DNA of 64,000 nucleotides from Helichrysum umbraculigerum. Lineage: Eukaryota; Streptophyta; Magnoliopsida; Asterales; Asteraceae. The first letter of the stretch is position 1. Each line of letters starts with the position of its first letter. Under the pieces are notes generated by a model that searched no databases, was not told where the DNA came from, and was given only the letters and a program-made list of their open reading frames with translations. A program made the translations under genes and the position numbers. The DNA is taken from positions 29,848,179 to 29,912,178 of the forward strand of contig CATIUR010000005.1 of NCBI GenBank assembly GCA_949592205.1. The letters are read 5' to 3'. Of this stretch, positions 37,841 through 48,488 are shown one piece after another.

Positions 37841-39875
37841 TGTAACACCCTCGTCTCGGGCGTAAGAGAAATTTGGTAATTTACTTAATTCATTTGATGA
37901 TTTAATTGAGTTTATAAATAATTTGTATTAATTGGTTAATTGAAATTAATATGTTAAATGGTCAATTGATTTATTGTGATACATGGATTATTGCTCGTTT
38001 TAAATTGTTATAGTTATTGGTAAAATAAAATGCATTTTTCTCGCAAACGGTTTCTAGGTTCCAGACAATAGATTTAGAGCGGGTATGGTTTGTGCACTAG
38101 CTTGCACTACTTAATTTGGGGAGCCGACCTACTTTTTCCCCACCTCTTTCATTGTGTTTCTTCTTCAATTCTTCCAAAGAAAAGCTAGCAACTTTTTTTA
38201 AATCAAATGAAGAAATCACTCTACCATTAATCGAAGCTTTGATTCTTGGCTACTTGTTGATCATCTTCACCATCATCCTTGTGCTCATCAAAATTGTAAG
38301 TGTTTATAGATTTTATGAGTTTATTCGATTATCTATGAGAATGATGAAAATAGGGTTAGTTTATACTTGAATGAGATGGTGTGATGATTCTTAAACTGAT
38401 TTCAAGTACATTGGTGGGATTAATTGTGTTCTTCACGTTCAAGGTTTGATTTAATAAGTTAGTTTGTAGTTAGATTAGAACATTGATGTGTAATTGAAAT
38501 TAGGAGCTTGAAGATGATTGCTAGTTGTTATAACATGTTGCATGATGATGTTTGAGGCTACTTGCTTAGTATAATCGAGCTTTGCATCTGAAATTGGTTA
38601 ATTTGAGGTTTTGGTTCGTGCTTGGTTGTTGCAGTTTCTGTGCAGGTCTGATGATCATGCGAATCCGGCGGATTCAAGGGAATCCGGCCGGTTTCCCCTT
38701 CTTACTAGCAACTCTGAATTAATCCGGAATCCGGCGGATTCCTGAGGAATCCGGCGGATTCAGTTCATTTGAGAACCGGATTCATGGGAATCCGGCGTAT
38801 TCATAGGGCGGATTCCTTAGATGTTGGTATGTCTCAATTTGGAGCTGGAAAGGGTGTGAGAATACGGCGGATTCGTGAGAATCCGGCCGGATTCGTTTTA
38901 ATCCGGCGGATTCACATGGAATCCGGCGGATTCTCACTGTTTGCAGGACTTGTTATTTTAGCTTGCTAGAAATTGTGTTAATCAACTTGTATACTATCTT
39001 TATGATACCTAATGCATGCGGAACTGATAATAAGTGTCTAATGAAAGTAATGTATCTCATGAAATGAGTATTAACTTGTAATCCTCTTGTGTTCTCAGAT
39101 AAAACGAAGACTCAATAATATTAGAACTTTGAGTGAAGACGGTGACTGTGAAGGGTGAGTGGATCATTGACTCTCAGTCTGAATTAGTTGTAACAATCTG
39201 GTTACAACAGGTAAACCTAGTTTTACTGTTGATGCTTTATATAAGTGTATATTGCCATGATGATTATGGAATGTGCTATTTTGTCAGGGGTCAATATGAT
39301 ATTGGGTTTGGGTATTATTACTTTGGACGACATTATGACTTTGAACATGTGTTGTTTATTGAAGTTATGTCGTATGTAGTAATAGTACTAAACTATCGGT
39401 AAGACCACTATTTGGCCTTCAGTGGTTATAAGTGTTACTTGGGGAACCACCGCGGCATGAGGGTACTTCAAGGATCACCGATCCTCGTTGATGTAATTGT
39501 TGTGTTGCTTTGTAGTGATCAATTGCTATGCTAGTTTAGATTGATAGTTGTAATCTATTCACTTAGCTTCATGCTAACCCCTCTCCTCACTTCTTGCAGA
39601 TTACTTTTGATGTGGGTGGGCAAGGAGTTGGTTTGAAGAATGTTTCACTGCCTACTCTGAGTTATATAAACATGTTATTGTTTTGAACATATGTTTTGAA
39701 GTTATATAACACCTAACTTGATATTTGAAGTTATTATGATTATTGTACTAACTCATCATGCATGCATAAATTGTGCTTTTGGATATATGATATACGCAAT
39801 CTATGATTCATGATTTGTATTAATCGCTTCCGAATGAAAAAAAAAAAATGTTCTTGGAAATCTTGAGGTGTTATA
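37841..39875 (+). mobile_element. Solo-LTR-like element D (2.0 kb)
   Basis: It starts TGTAACACCCTCGTCTCGGG and ends GAGGTGTTATA, flanked by the perfect 5-bp duplication GTGAT (37836-37840 and 39876-39880). The terminal TGTAACACC recalls elements A-C, but the interior is mostly different, so it is a separate or diverged family. At 38655-38935 it carries many copies of GAATCCGGCGGATTC, the same motif as in element A. A pyrimidine-rich tract near 38135-38180 suggests plus-strand sense. No coding domain. Confidence 0.75.
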
Positions 39876-40044
39876 GTGATTATTCAAATATGATAAATAG
39901 ATACAAACTTCAAGCAAGCCCTTCATTGCCTCATCATTACATCCATGCATAACATAGCATAAGCCTCGTATGTATTACATACTCATATTTTATAACATAT
40001 ATAATATCATCTCATTTATTTATATATAAGTGAAAATACCGGCC

Positions 40045-40437
40045 CTATAAAGCTAGTAGTGAAAACCCAACAGCAAAGGATCCAACAGTCACTTTATTCA
40101 AAACGGCACCGTTAGGGGCTGGAGCAGGCGCAAATCCACCAAACGGAGGAACCCCAATCGGTGCACTAGCCGGTGGAGACGGAGGAGGTCCGTTAGTTTT
40201 AGATGACAGTGTAATAGGCGATGGGGACGGTGGTAGTTCGATAATCGAAGTTGCCGGTGCAGAAGCCAATGGAGAAGGATTATGTCCATCAGTTTTTGAT
40301 GACAGTGTAGCAGGCGATGGGGACGGTGTTAGATCAATAATCGAAGTTGCCGGTGCAGAATCCAGAGATTCGAACGCCATTGTTGATCCAACAAACAGTG
40401 CAGTTAATAACATGATGAATTTAATGATGGAAGCCAT
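40045..40437 (-). CDS. Arabinogalactan protein (GPI-anchored AGP)
   Basis: A single exon of 130 aa from the ATG at 40437. Residues 1-21 are a signal peptide (FIMLLTALFVGSTMA). The mature region is Pro/Ala/Ser/Thr-rich with AP, SP and TP dipeptides that would be hydroxylated and arabinogalactosylated. It contains two copies of a 32-residue unit beginning SAPATSII (DNA period 96 bp), then FAPAPAPNG. The C-terminus (VTVGSFAVGFSLLAL) is a hydrophobic GPI-attachment signal. The product should sit on the outer face of the plasma membrane. Its promoter and leader resemble those of the chimeric gene at 44889-46678. Confidence 0.9.
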   Translation of the reverse strand: MASIIKFIMLLTALFVGSTMAFESLDSAPATSIIDLTPSPSPATLSSKTDGHNPSPLASAPATSIIELPPSPSPITLSSKTNGPPPSPPASAPIGVPPFGGFAPAPAPNGAVLNKVTVGSFAVGFSLLAL

Positions 40438-40495
40438 TGGAGAGAAGATATGAAGTTTGCTGAATGAGACGAAGAATGATGGAGTTTAGAGGGGT

Positions 40496-40506
40496 TATAT
40501 ATATAC
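40496..40506 (-). promoter_or_regulatory. TATA box of the AGP gene
   Basis: GTATATATATAAC on the minus strand lies about 60 bp upstream of the AGP start codon, giving a short leader of about 30 bases. Confidence 0.6.
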
Positions 40507-41215
40507 AACAAGATGTTGGAGGGTAGTGTAAAAGTCTGGATGACCGTTTTTATTGAATTTGGACCGTTGGATTGTTATATGTGATTAAATTTAACGGTGA
40601 TCGGCGATGGTGTGTAACAAAGGGTCTCATTTTAATTAATCAATGCATATGTGAAATATTATATTATAACATGGAATGGAAAACTCGTAAAAAAATTATA
40701 TTCGAATGCTAATTGTTTTTTAAACAGCTTATTAATTTATATATGCAATATATTTTTTTTCATATATATTAGTTAAATAATAATTTATTAATTAATATAA
40801 TTTGGACAACACATGCACTGTCAAACTAGCTTATTACCAATTAGAGTAGTATCATGTAGACATGTAGTACGTATTGGCAAATACGGAGTATTTGATTAGT
40901 TATCTTGAGTAAGGTTCAAATGAGTACATCAATTTTGAGTGAGAATGAGGGAACCAACAGATTTCTGCCATGTGTCACTTTATTCTCTCTCCTCCACACT
41001 TTATTCTCTCTCATCCACATTTTTAAAAATTAAATATCTCACAAACGGTAAGTCGAAAAATCATGAAAATTGCACCATAAAATTCAGCGTTTTCTCCTCT
41101 TCGATTTGCCGTCCCTCAAGGCATACTTTTGACAACTTTTTTTTTCTCATTTTTTGGTGGGTTTCACTAATTAGTAACACATGTGTTAGTGATTAGTTGT
41201 ACATTTAATTTGTGG

Positions 41216-41484
41216 TTAAGGTTAGGGTTTAGGGTTAGGTTTAGGGTTTAGTAGGGTTTATGGTTTAGGGTTTATAAGGGTTTATGGTTTAGAAGGGGTT
41301 CAAGGTTTAGGGTTTAGAAAGATTTAAGGTTTAGCGTTTTGTAAAGCGTTTAGGGTTTAGGGTTTGTGGTTTAGGGGTTAGGATTTAGGGTTTAGGGTTT
41401 GAGGTTTGGGGTTTCGGGGGAGAAACCCCAAACCTCAAACCCTAAACCCTAACCCCTAAACCACAAACCCTAAACCCTAAACGC
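41216..41484. repeat. Interstitial telomere-like repeats forming a hairpin
   Basis: Degenerate TTTAGGG units run to about 41412, then the same sequence returns on the opposite strand: GTTTGAGGTTTGGGGTTTC is followed by GAAACCCCAAACCTCAAAC. The arms (about 41345-41413 and 41423-41483) are nearly perfect complements with a tiny loop. It sits inside a transposon, so it is not a chromosome end. Confidence 0.85.
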
Positions 41485-41689
41485 AACACTTTAACACATG
41501 TGTTAGTAAATGTGAAACCCACCAAAAAAATGAAAAAAAAAAAACTTTTCGAAAGTATGTCTTGAGAGACGGCAAATCGAAGAGGAGAAAACGACGAATT
41601 TAATGGTGCAATTTTCATAATTTTTCGATTTGTCGTTTGTGAGATAATTGATGTTGGGGGTAAATGGGTTTTGTACATGTGGAACATTC

Positions 41690-44204
41690 TGTAACACCCT
41701 CAAATTTAACGATTTGCGGAAGCATACATTGGGTGTTACTAATCAATATACAAAGCGCAAGATTAATAGTAAACGACCTCTAAATGAGACGTTTCGAAAA
41801 GGTTTCATAAATAATAATCGTTTGAAAACCGCAGGTTTTCGTATACAAAAATGTAGTTTCCTAGAGTCCGCGCGTATAGCGGGAGATTCTATTACATAAT
41901 CATAATATACAAAAGATAATGCTAAGAATCTCCGTTAATGCAAGGTAGAAATCATGCGACTCTAGCTAAGATCCAAGGGTGGTCCTACTCCGTCAGTGTA
42001 CCTGAGATACAAAGCTAAAAAGTATCAACCAAAAAGGTTGGTGAATCTTACAGGTTAGAGTTAAGTAAGTGTTATGAACCACAAGTATGTACCCGTATTG
42101 CTATCAAGCAAAGTAAGTAAATCAGTATATCAGTACAGTGCCATGAGCTCATAAGTTGAAGCTTAACCGTGTAGTGTGAATATATCACGTACCCCCGTGA
42201 GTGCTATCCGCACACTCATATGTAACAAATACTAATATGTCTGTTTCTACGTGTAAATCAGTACGTGGTGGCGCTACCACCCCAGACAGGGATTGTCAGT
42301 CCCAAATGGATCCATCTACTAGTAATCGCGCTTAAGTCCATAACTAACAACTTACGAATAGGAGGCTTTCAGTGGATAAAAGTAACTCATGCGTTTGTTT
42401 GTAAACAGTAAGGAAATCAGTTCAGTACATTGTGTTCATATGTAAAACAGTTGCTAAGTATCTCACCCCTAAGTATAAAAACAGTAAAAGTGGGGCTGTA
42501 AGACTCACCTGAGTCGAGCAGTGGTAGATAGCAAGTAGTATTAAAGCAAGTAGGTTCTCCGAACCCGTAACCTCCTAGTGCCTAAACACGTAAGGTTAAG
42601 TAAGTAGATGTCTCGCAAGACCATCTAGGCTAGTTGTTCATACAACCCGTTGTGTTTAAACGTTGGTTCGTTATCGTTTGTATAATAGTGTACGGCCCGT
42701 TGGTGATTTGTTATAATTAAAGTTTCATCACTTATAACGCAATTTAGAGTGATTACACTTGAAAAGTATGTTCTATTATGTTCGATGATTCGTATTGTAT
42801 AAGTATTTGAAATTGTACAGGTTTGACACTTGGTGAGAAATGTGCTTACAGAGTCTAAGTACGGGGGTCCGGGGGCAGCGCCCCTGGTTAGCGGGGTCCA
42901 AGGGGCGGCAGCCCCTGGCGGGGTCCAAGGGGCAGAGCCCCTGGCTGGGGTCGAGCTGCCAGGTCAGCTTGGAAAATTTTTATTTCTACTATATTGCTTT
43001 GACGAAAAACGCATCTGGATCCGAATTTGGGTAAAATCAGGTGTTAAAATCTTGGTTCCGACACTTAGTAAAAATCTGAGTTTTCAAGGTTCTGTTTTGT
43101 GCGACGTTGGGTGCGACGTCGGGTGCGACGTCGGGTGCGACGTCGCAGATCCTGACTGCGACGTTGAGCATGGCGTCGCTGTGTGCGACTTTCGCAATTT
43201 AATGCGACGTTGTGGGTGGCGTCGCTATACGCGACGTCGCAACTTAATGCGACGTTGTGACTGACGTCGCACAATGCGACGTTACGAGGGGTTGTGCGAC
43301 GTTGAGGCTGACGTCGCATGAATCTGGGTCCAAATGCGACGTCGCGGTCTGTTGGCCGGAAAATGTGCCGAAAACGAGTTTTCCGGTTTCCGTTGGGTCC
43401 AAATCTTTTACCCAACCCTTATATGAACATATTAAGCCTATTTAAACCATAAACTAGTAAAAATGATCAAAAACGAGAGATGTCGGGATTTGTCGGGAAC
43501 TTACAAAATGCCGAAATGAAAATCCGAAAAGATGAAGTTGTAGATCGTGAAGAGATGAACGTTTTTCTCCAAAGATGTGGTATGATCCGGCGTCGTTTGA
43601 TGGTGTTAATTTGTGCTTTTAATGGTGGTGGTGTGGTTGGTGGTTTAGAGAGAAAAAAGGAAGAAAGGGAAAGAAGAGAGAGAAGGAGGAAGTGAGAATG
43701 AGGAAAGAAAAGAGAAAAGTTGGGGGTTTTGATGAAAGCCCCCACTTTTTAGTCCACGCGCTGTGCACCATGCGGTATTCGTTTTCTCCGTCTTTTAAGC
43801 GTTAAATCTTTATTTTACACGTTTAATTATATCTTTTGTTAAATAATTTATTTCGCTAAATCCTTAATAATTTGCAATATAGTATGGTTTGAGTAAATCT
43901 TTGTACTTTCGTTTTTAAATCGTTTAAGTTTAATCGAGTGATACAAGATAACTATCCGTTATTATAAAATAGTATTTTGGTCATAGTTGCGTTATTTTAG
44001 TTTATAAACATTTGTTCACCAACGTCCGTGTTAATCGAATAGAATTTCATTCTATTTAAGTCGCGTACGATTTAAATCAAATCGCAAAGTTGTATATATT
44101 ACCAACATATAATCCGATACATAAATCAGCCTAACACAGAACTAATTACATGTATTAATAAAGAATTAGGCACTAATTTTAGTCCTAATTTGCATGTTGT
44201 TACA
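41690..44204 (-). mobile_element. Solo-LTR-like element C (2.5 kb)
   Basis: It starts TGTAACACCCTCAAATTTAA and ends GCATGTTGTTACA, flanked by the perfect 5-bp duplication CATTC (41685-41689 and 44205-44209). It belongs to the same family and orientation as element B. About 42853-43040 is a GC-rich block almost identical to element B. About 43100-43345 holds GCGACGT/ACGTCGC repeats. Near 43655-43710 is a purine-rich tract. The Arg/Asp-rich translation of the array is not a gene. Confidence 0.85.
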
Positions 44205-44294
44205 CATTCTCTTTGTACACATGGCTTGATATCATTGGTTCCCTCATTCTCACACAAATTCCTATTCTCATTTGAACCCTACCCTAGTTATCTT

Positions 44295-44888
44295 AGTTGA
44301 TTTTTTTTCATCACATAATCCGTGTACTAATCGATCAATAATTAACCAATGGCAGGCCCACTGGTAACAATAACTTAAATCACAATAAGTTTTGTTAAAG
44401 GAAGGGATCGATCGTCTTAATAGGAAAATGATAATGATGAAATATGACTAGTAGTAGATTTATGACGATCGATCTCCCAAACTCAAGGTAATAACGACGG
44501 GTGCCGTTCCAAAAGAAAAAAAAAGGTAATAATCAGCGATAATGGTAAACGAAATAGAACATTTCACAACTACATATATTGATGGAACATGGCAAAACAC
44601 GAACGCGATTGATTGATCAATAGTACGTAATGCTATCGGGGTTTTGTTAATGAGATTCCGCACATACCTAAACTAGTTAACAAGTACTATTTTTAACAAA
44701 AAGTAAGAATGATGATCGAGCATAAGATATCAAAACATACATAAGTTCAAGTAAAAATATGGTCCATAATAAATTTAATTTAATATAATGATAATGTAAA
44801 CATGAACCACTACAAACACAATAGATATTATATTGCAGCTTGAAATATAATGCAAGCTAGCTAAGACATCTATATATGGTCGATCAAG
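44295..44888. other. Intergenic, 3' flank of the chimeric gene
   Basis: AT-rich; nothing recognisable. Confidence 0.45.
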
Positions 44889-46678
44889 TTAAAGATGATG
44901 TTCTAGGGTCCCTGCACCATAAACATGACCCATCTTGGTTCGTTTGGTCTCGAGATACAGCTTATTGTCCTTTGTAATAGCAGTCAGAACTGGAACTCGG
45001 GCTACAACTTCTAAGCCATGCCCCTTGAGCCCAATGCATTTGGCTGGGTTGTTTGTCATCAACTTTAGTGTTTTAACTCCCAAATCCTTCAAAATCTGAT
45101 CAACATAATTAATACTTGAGAAATTAGATATTAAATCGTGATTGAATGAATAATAAAATGGAACTTGCTTTATGTTGTACGAAAACTATAACGATGTCTA
45201 CTTTAGGATGGTATTCATTTTTGGAACAGTTCTAGCTAAAGTTCATATATGTATGTCACAAAGTTAACCTTTTAATTTGTTGGTTCTTGAAATCCATGTA
45301 TAGAAATCTCTTGTGTGTGTTTAGTTGATTAGATATGGACTAATTATATATACAACAGTTTATCTCATAACATTTTAGGCGTCGAGTACTAATGTTTCGT
45401 ATCATATGATAAATTAAACTCTAGTTATTGACAATATCTAATGAAGATACTAAAAACGAAAAGTATATATTCTCAAGATCTAGATTGATGGTTACGATCA
45501 TATGATATGGAAAGCGCATAATGTTTCGTAATAATTTTGAAATCACAACCAAACTCAAGTCACTAGAAATAGATAGGAAGGTCATATCATTACCTGTGCC
45601 CCAACGCTGTAATCCCTAGAATCAACAGGCAAACCAAGATCCTCGTTAGCTTGAACCGTATCACGACCATCATCTTGCAAGTTATAAGCACGAAGCTTGT
45701 GACCTAACCCAATTCCTCTTCCCTCATGACCTCTAAGATAAACCACCACTCCCCTACCAGCTTCTTCGATTTGTTGCATAGCAAGTTGCAATTGGTTCCC
45801 ACAATCACATCTAGTAGACCTAAATATGTCTCCTGTTAAACATTCTGAATGAACCCTAACAAGAACATCCTTTCCATCCCCAATGTCACCCTGTATTAAT
45901 CAACACATAGATTTATATCAACTTTTTCTTTACACAATAAATTTCTCGATTTAAGAATGAGTTAATGCATATAGTTAGATCTATTCGTTTATCAATCATT
46001 ATCAATTACTATACCTTAACCATTGCGACATGTTCTAGCCCATCTGACATTGCTTTATAACAATAGGCAACATATGATCCCCAAACAGTAGGTACTCGTG
46101 CAGCGGAAACACGCTTGGCTACTTTATCCGTCTTCCTAATATACCTGCCAATCAATTCAAAGTACGTTAACCCATCACAACACAAATTCGTTGGATTCAT
46201 ACATACATATATAATCGACAAACATTACAGAAAACGTACGATAAAGTCACTTCTAAAACCAAATTAAGGGTAGATTTATTAGTGCATTAATATTTTTTAC
46301 TTTATATATAAGAAAACACTTTCTATCTATCAGTTATAACAAAAAAGTAAAAAGAAAAAGAAAAGAAAAAAAGAGAGAGAACTACATTTCGGACTCAATA
46401 AAAATGTTTAGATCGAGTGCGTTAGTTAAAAGCGGTCTTATCATTTTTAAGTTCCTTAGTTGCATACATAAATTGCGTTGATTTGTATATAGATAGTATT
46501 TTATAGTAAGATATTTGCGAAATGATTTGAAGACTTACAGCGAGAGAGCCACTGCGAAAAGACCAAGACATAAGCTGGCAATCGTTACTTGGTTCGCAAT
46601 TGCGAAGTTCTGCGACGAAAGTGCTGAGCCAATGAGCAAAAAAAGTGGCAGCAACAAGACATGACTGAAAGAAGCCAT
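44889..46678 (-). CDS. Chimeric gene: AGP-like secretory leader fused to GTP cyclohydrolase II
   Basis: Four exons: 46678-46539, 46144-46015, 45890-45594 and 45095-44889, in frame throughout, 257 aa. The donor CGCT|gtaagt joins gcag|GTAT. Residues 1-22 look like a signal peptide (MASFSHVLLLPLFLLIGSAL); residues 30-47 are a second hydrophobic segment followed by YIRKTDK. From 47 on it is the GTP cyclohydrolase II half of RIBA: zinc ligands C107, C118 and C120 (HSEC...RCDCG), GHEGRGIGL at 144-152, then KLRAYNLQDDGRD and LMTNNPAK. The family converts GTP to a diaminopyrimidine plus formate in riboflavin synthesis, normally in plastids. Exons 2-4 parallel RIBA1 exons 5-7 (130 and 297 bp identical in length); exon 3 differs at about 10 of 99 residues, exon 2 at about 15 of 43. 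The DHBP synthase half and plastid transit peptide are absent. An in-frame ATG at 46696 would add six residues; 46678 was chosen because it aligns with the AGP start. Confidence 0.8.
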
Positions 46679-46735
46679 TGATGAGAAATGAACCATGGCT
46701 AGCTGAATGGAGATGAATTCAGGTGGTGGTGAGGG

Positions 46736-46743
46736 TTTATATA
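46736..46743 (-). promoter_or_regulatory. TATA box of the chimeric gene
   Basis: TATATAAA on the minus strand, about 58 bp upstream of the chosen ATG. This is nearly the same distance as in the AGP gene, and the flanking sequence (GGATGAC, a CCGTTG block) also resembles the AGP promoter. Confidence 0.6.
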
Positions 46744-46799
46744 CAAAAATATTTTAGGGTTTTTTTTGTAGTGGATGACTACTGGCCGCCTATTTCAAT

Positions 46800-48057
46800 T
46801 AAATAGTAGCCGTTGATCATAGTAATCGTACGGTGGGTGTAGTGGATATAACCGTAATAAAAGCTCACTTGTTTTTTCCCTCCATATTTGGAAGAAATTG
46901 TAATGAAATACTGCAGATCGTTATCTTTAGTATTTAATATTTAATTTGCATTTAATAGTTTTATAAAGACAAAATTAAAATTAAAATAATAATAAATCAC
47001 ACTTACAGAAAAATAATAAATTATCGAAAGGCTTATAATACTTGCAAATTGATAACATTGTATTAAGTTTATTTACTAGAATATTGTTTTAATAATTAAA
47101 CTCAAGTGCTCTAAAACAACAAGCATGTATTTTCTCCTTTTTTATTATAATTTTTTCAAATTAATTTATAACTATTATCAATTAATTTATATGCAGAATA
47201 AACACTACTTAATTAGTGGTCTTGTTTATGTACCTCCAAAAAAGAAATGGATTACTTGCTATTTGGGATTGCCAATCCTTTATGTGTTTTGGATTTAGAA
47301 TGACCCTTTACAATTACCTTGAATGTTTGTTGACTGAGCTTAAATTAACATGCATGAGATCATGCCTTAGAGAGGTCAGTATATTTGTGTCTATTTACTA
47401 AAATTATTATTAATAAATATGAAACCGAAATAGGGTAGTATATATATGTTGCAACAAGCCAACAACAATATGAAATCGCGGTGGGCTCAGATTCCATTGA
47501 TTAGTCGGCCAAAGGTCGGAACTATAGTTTAAAAAATAATACTACAAAATCATAAGATATATATAAGTAGTTTGATCCAAATTATGATGAAACATCGCAT
47601 CAATCAATATATATAATACTAGAAAAAAACCCGCGCAATGCAACGGAATACAAAATTTATTTATAATAGTAACCCGTGATAATGTTATGTCATTTGTCTT
47701 CTTTGTCGATATATTAGTTATGGTGTTATACTTTGTCCATTTACAATGTTTGAATAATTATGTTTAGTAAATGAGAAAGTGTGTTAATTGTTATTTACTA
47801 TAAGAGTTACAAATTTATAATAATTAGATTTCTAAAATTAAGACTATTTAGATGTTGAGTCTTAAAATTTGCTCTTAAAAATTTCTAGAAATAGAAACCT
47901 AAAATGCATTAAATGTAGTTATAGATAAGTAGAAGGAGCTAGTCATTTAAAGGTAACATAATTTTGGTGAGGAGCCATCAGATGTGCGATTTTACCCCGT
48001 AGGTCAAGAAAAAAAATAAACAAAATGGTACGGAGTATAAAAAGTTTAAAAAACTTA
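46800..48057. other. Intergenic between the divergent chimeric gene and eIF5
   Basis: AT-rich. ACTAGAAAAAAACCCGCGCA near 47618 resembles short CCCGCGCAATGC-type sequences often seen at transposon ends, but no bounded element was found. No gene. Confidence 0.45.
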
Positions 48058-48396
48058 GGGTGCGTTTAGTTACAGAAAAATTTTCCCATTTTTCTTTTTC
48101 CATTTTTCTAGAGAATGAGAAGTGTTTTACCTCTCTAGAAATGCATGGAAAATCTAGAAAAAGTGTTTAGTTGCAAGGGGTGGAGTTTTCCTTTTCCAAG
48201 GAAGAGTAGAGATAGAAAACTTAGAAAACCATCTAAAGTAGTTTTCAACTTTGTAGTTATAAAAAGGAAAACAAGGATTTTCCTTTTCTAAGAAAAGATT
48301 TTTAGAAAATTCAAATTTGAACACGTTTTCTAATTTTCTTATTTTCTTAAAGAATTTTTATGAAAAAGTGAGAAGTTTTCTGTAACTAAACGCACC
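48058..48396. mobile_element. TIR element, GGGTGCGTTTA family, copy 2
   Basis: The left end GGGTGCGTTTAGTTACAGAA and the inverted right end GGTGCGTTTAGTTACAGAA are near-identical, with complementary TTTTCTAGA-rich arms. Same family as 17010-17345. It ends less than 100 bp from the eIF5 TATA box. Confidence 0.75.
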
Positions 48397-48488
48397 TTTA
48401 AAGTTGCAAAAAATAAAAACTAACGTGACAAAACCGGTGTACATTAAAAGTTAAAGGGTCAAATAGTGGAACTTTATCAAAACTAGCG

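Larger units (their letters stand above)
40907..44284. mobile_element. Mutator-like fold-back element with telomere-like core, split by an LTR
   Basis: Flanked by an identical 10-bp direct repeat, TAGTTATCTT (40897-40906 and 44285-44294). The left end GAGTAAGGTTCAAATGAG and the inverted right end GGGTAGGGTTCAAATGAG agree at 16 of 18. Element C (41690-44204, plus its 5-bp duplication) is inserted near the right end; without it the element is about 860 bp. Interior arms at about 41035-41180 and 41490-41650 are inverted copies around a core of TTTAGGG-like repeats. It has no transposase; a non-autonomous MULE is likely. Confidence 0.75.

Noticed and set aside
41216..41484. Possible chromosome end because of TTTAGGG repeats
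   Set aside because: The repeats are degenerate, present on both strands as a hairpin, and enclosed in a transposon with genes on both sides.
43065..43415. Arg-rich open frame of about 116 codons on the minus strand
   Set aside because: It is only a translation of the GCGACGT repeat array inside LTR-like element C.
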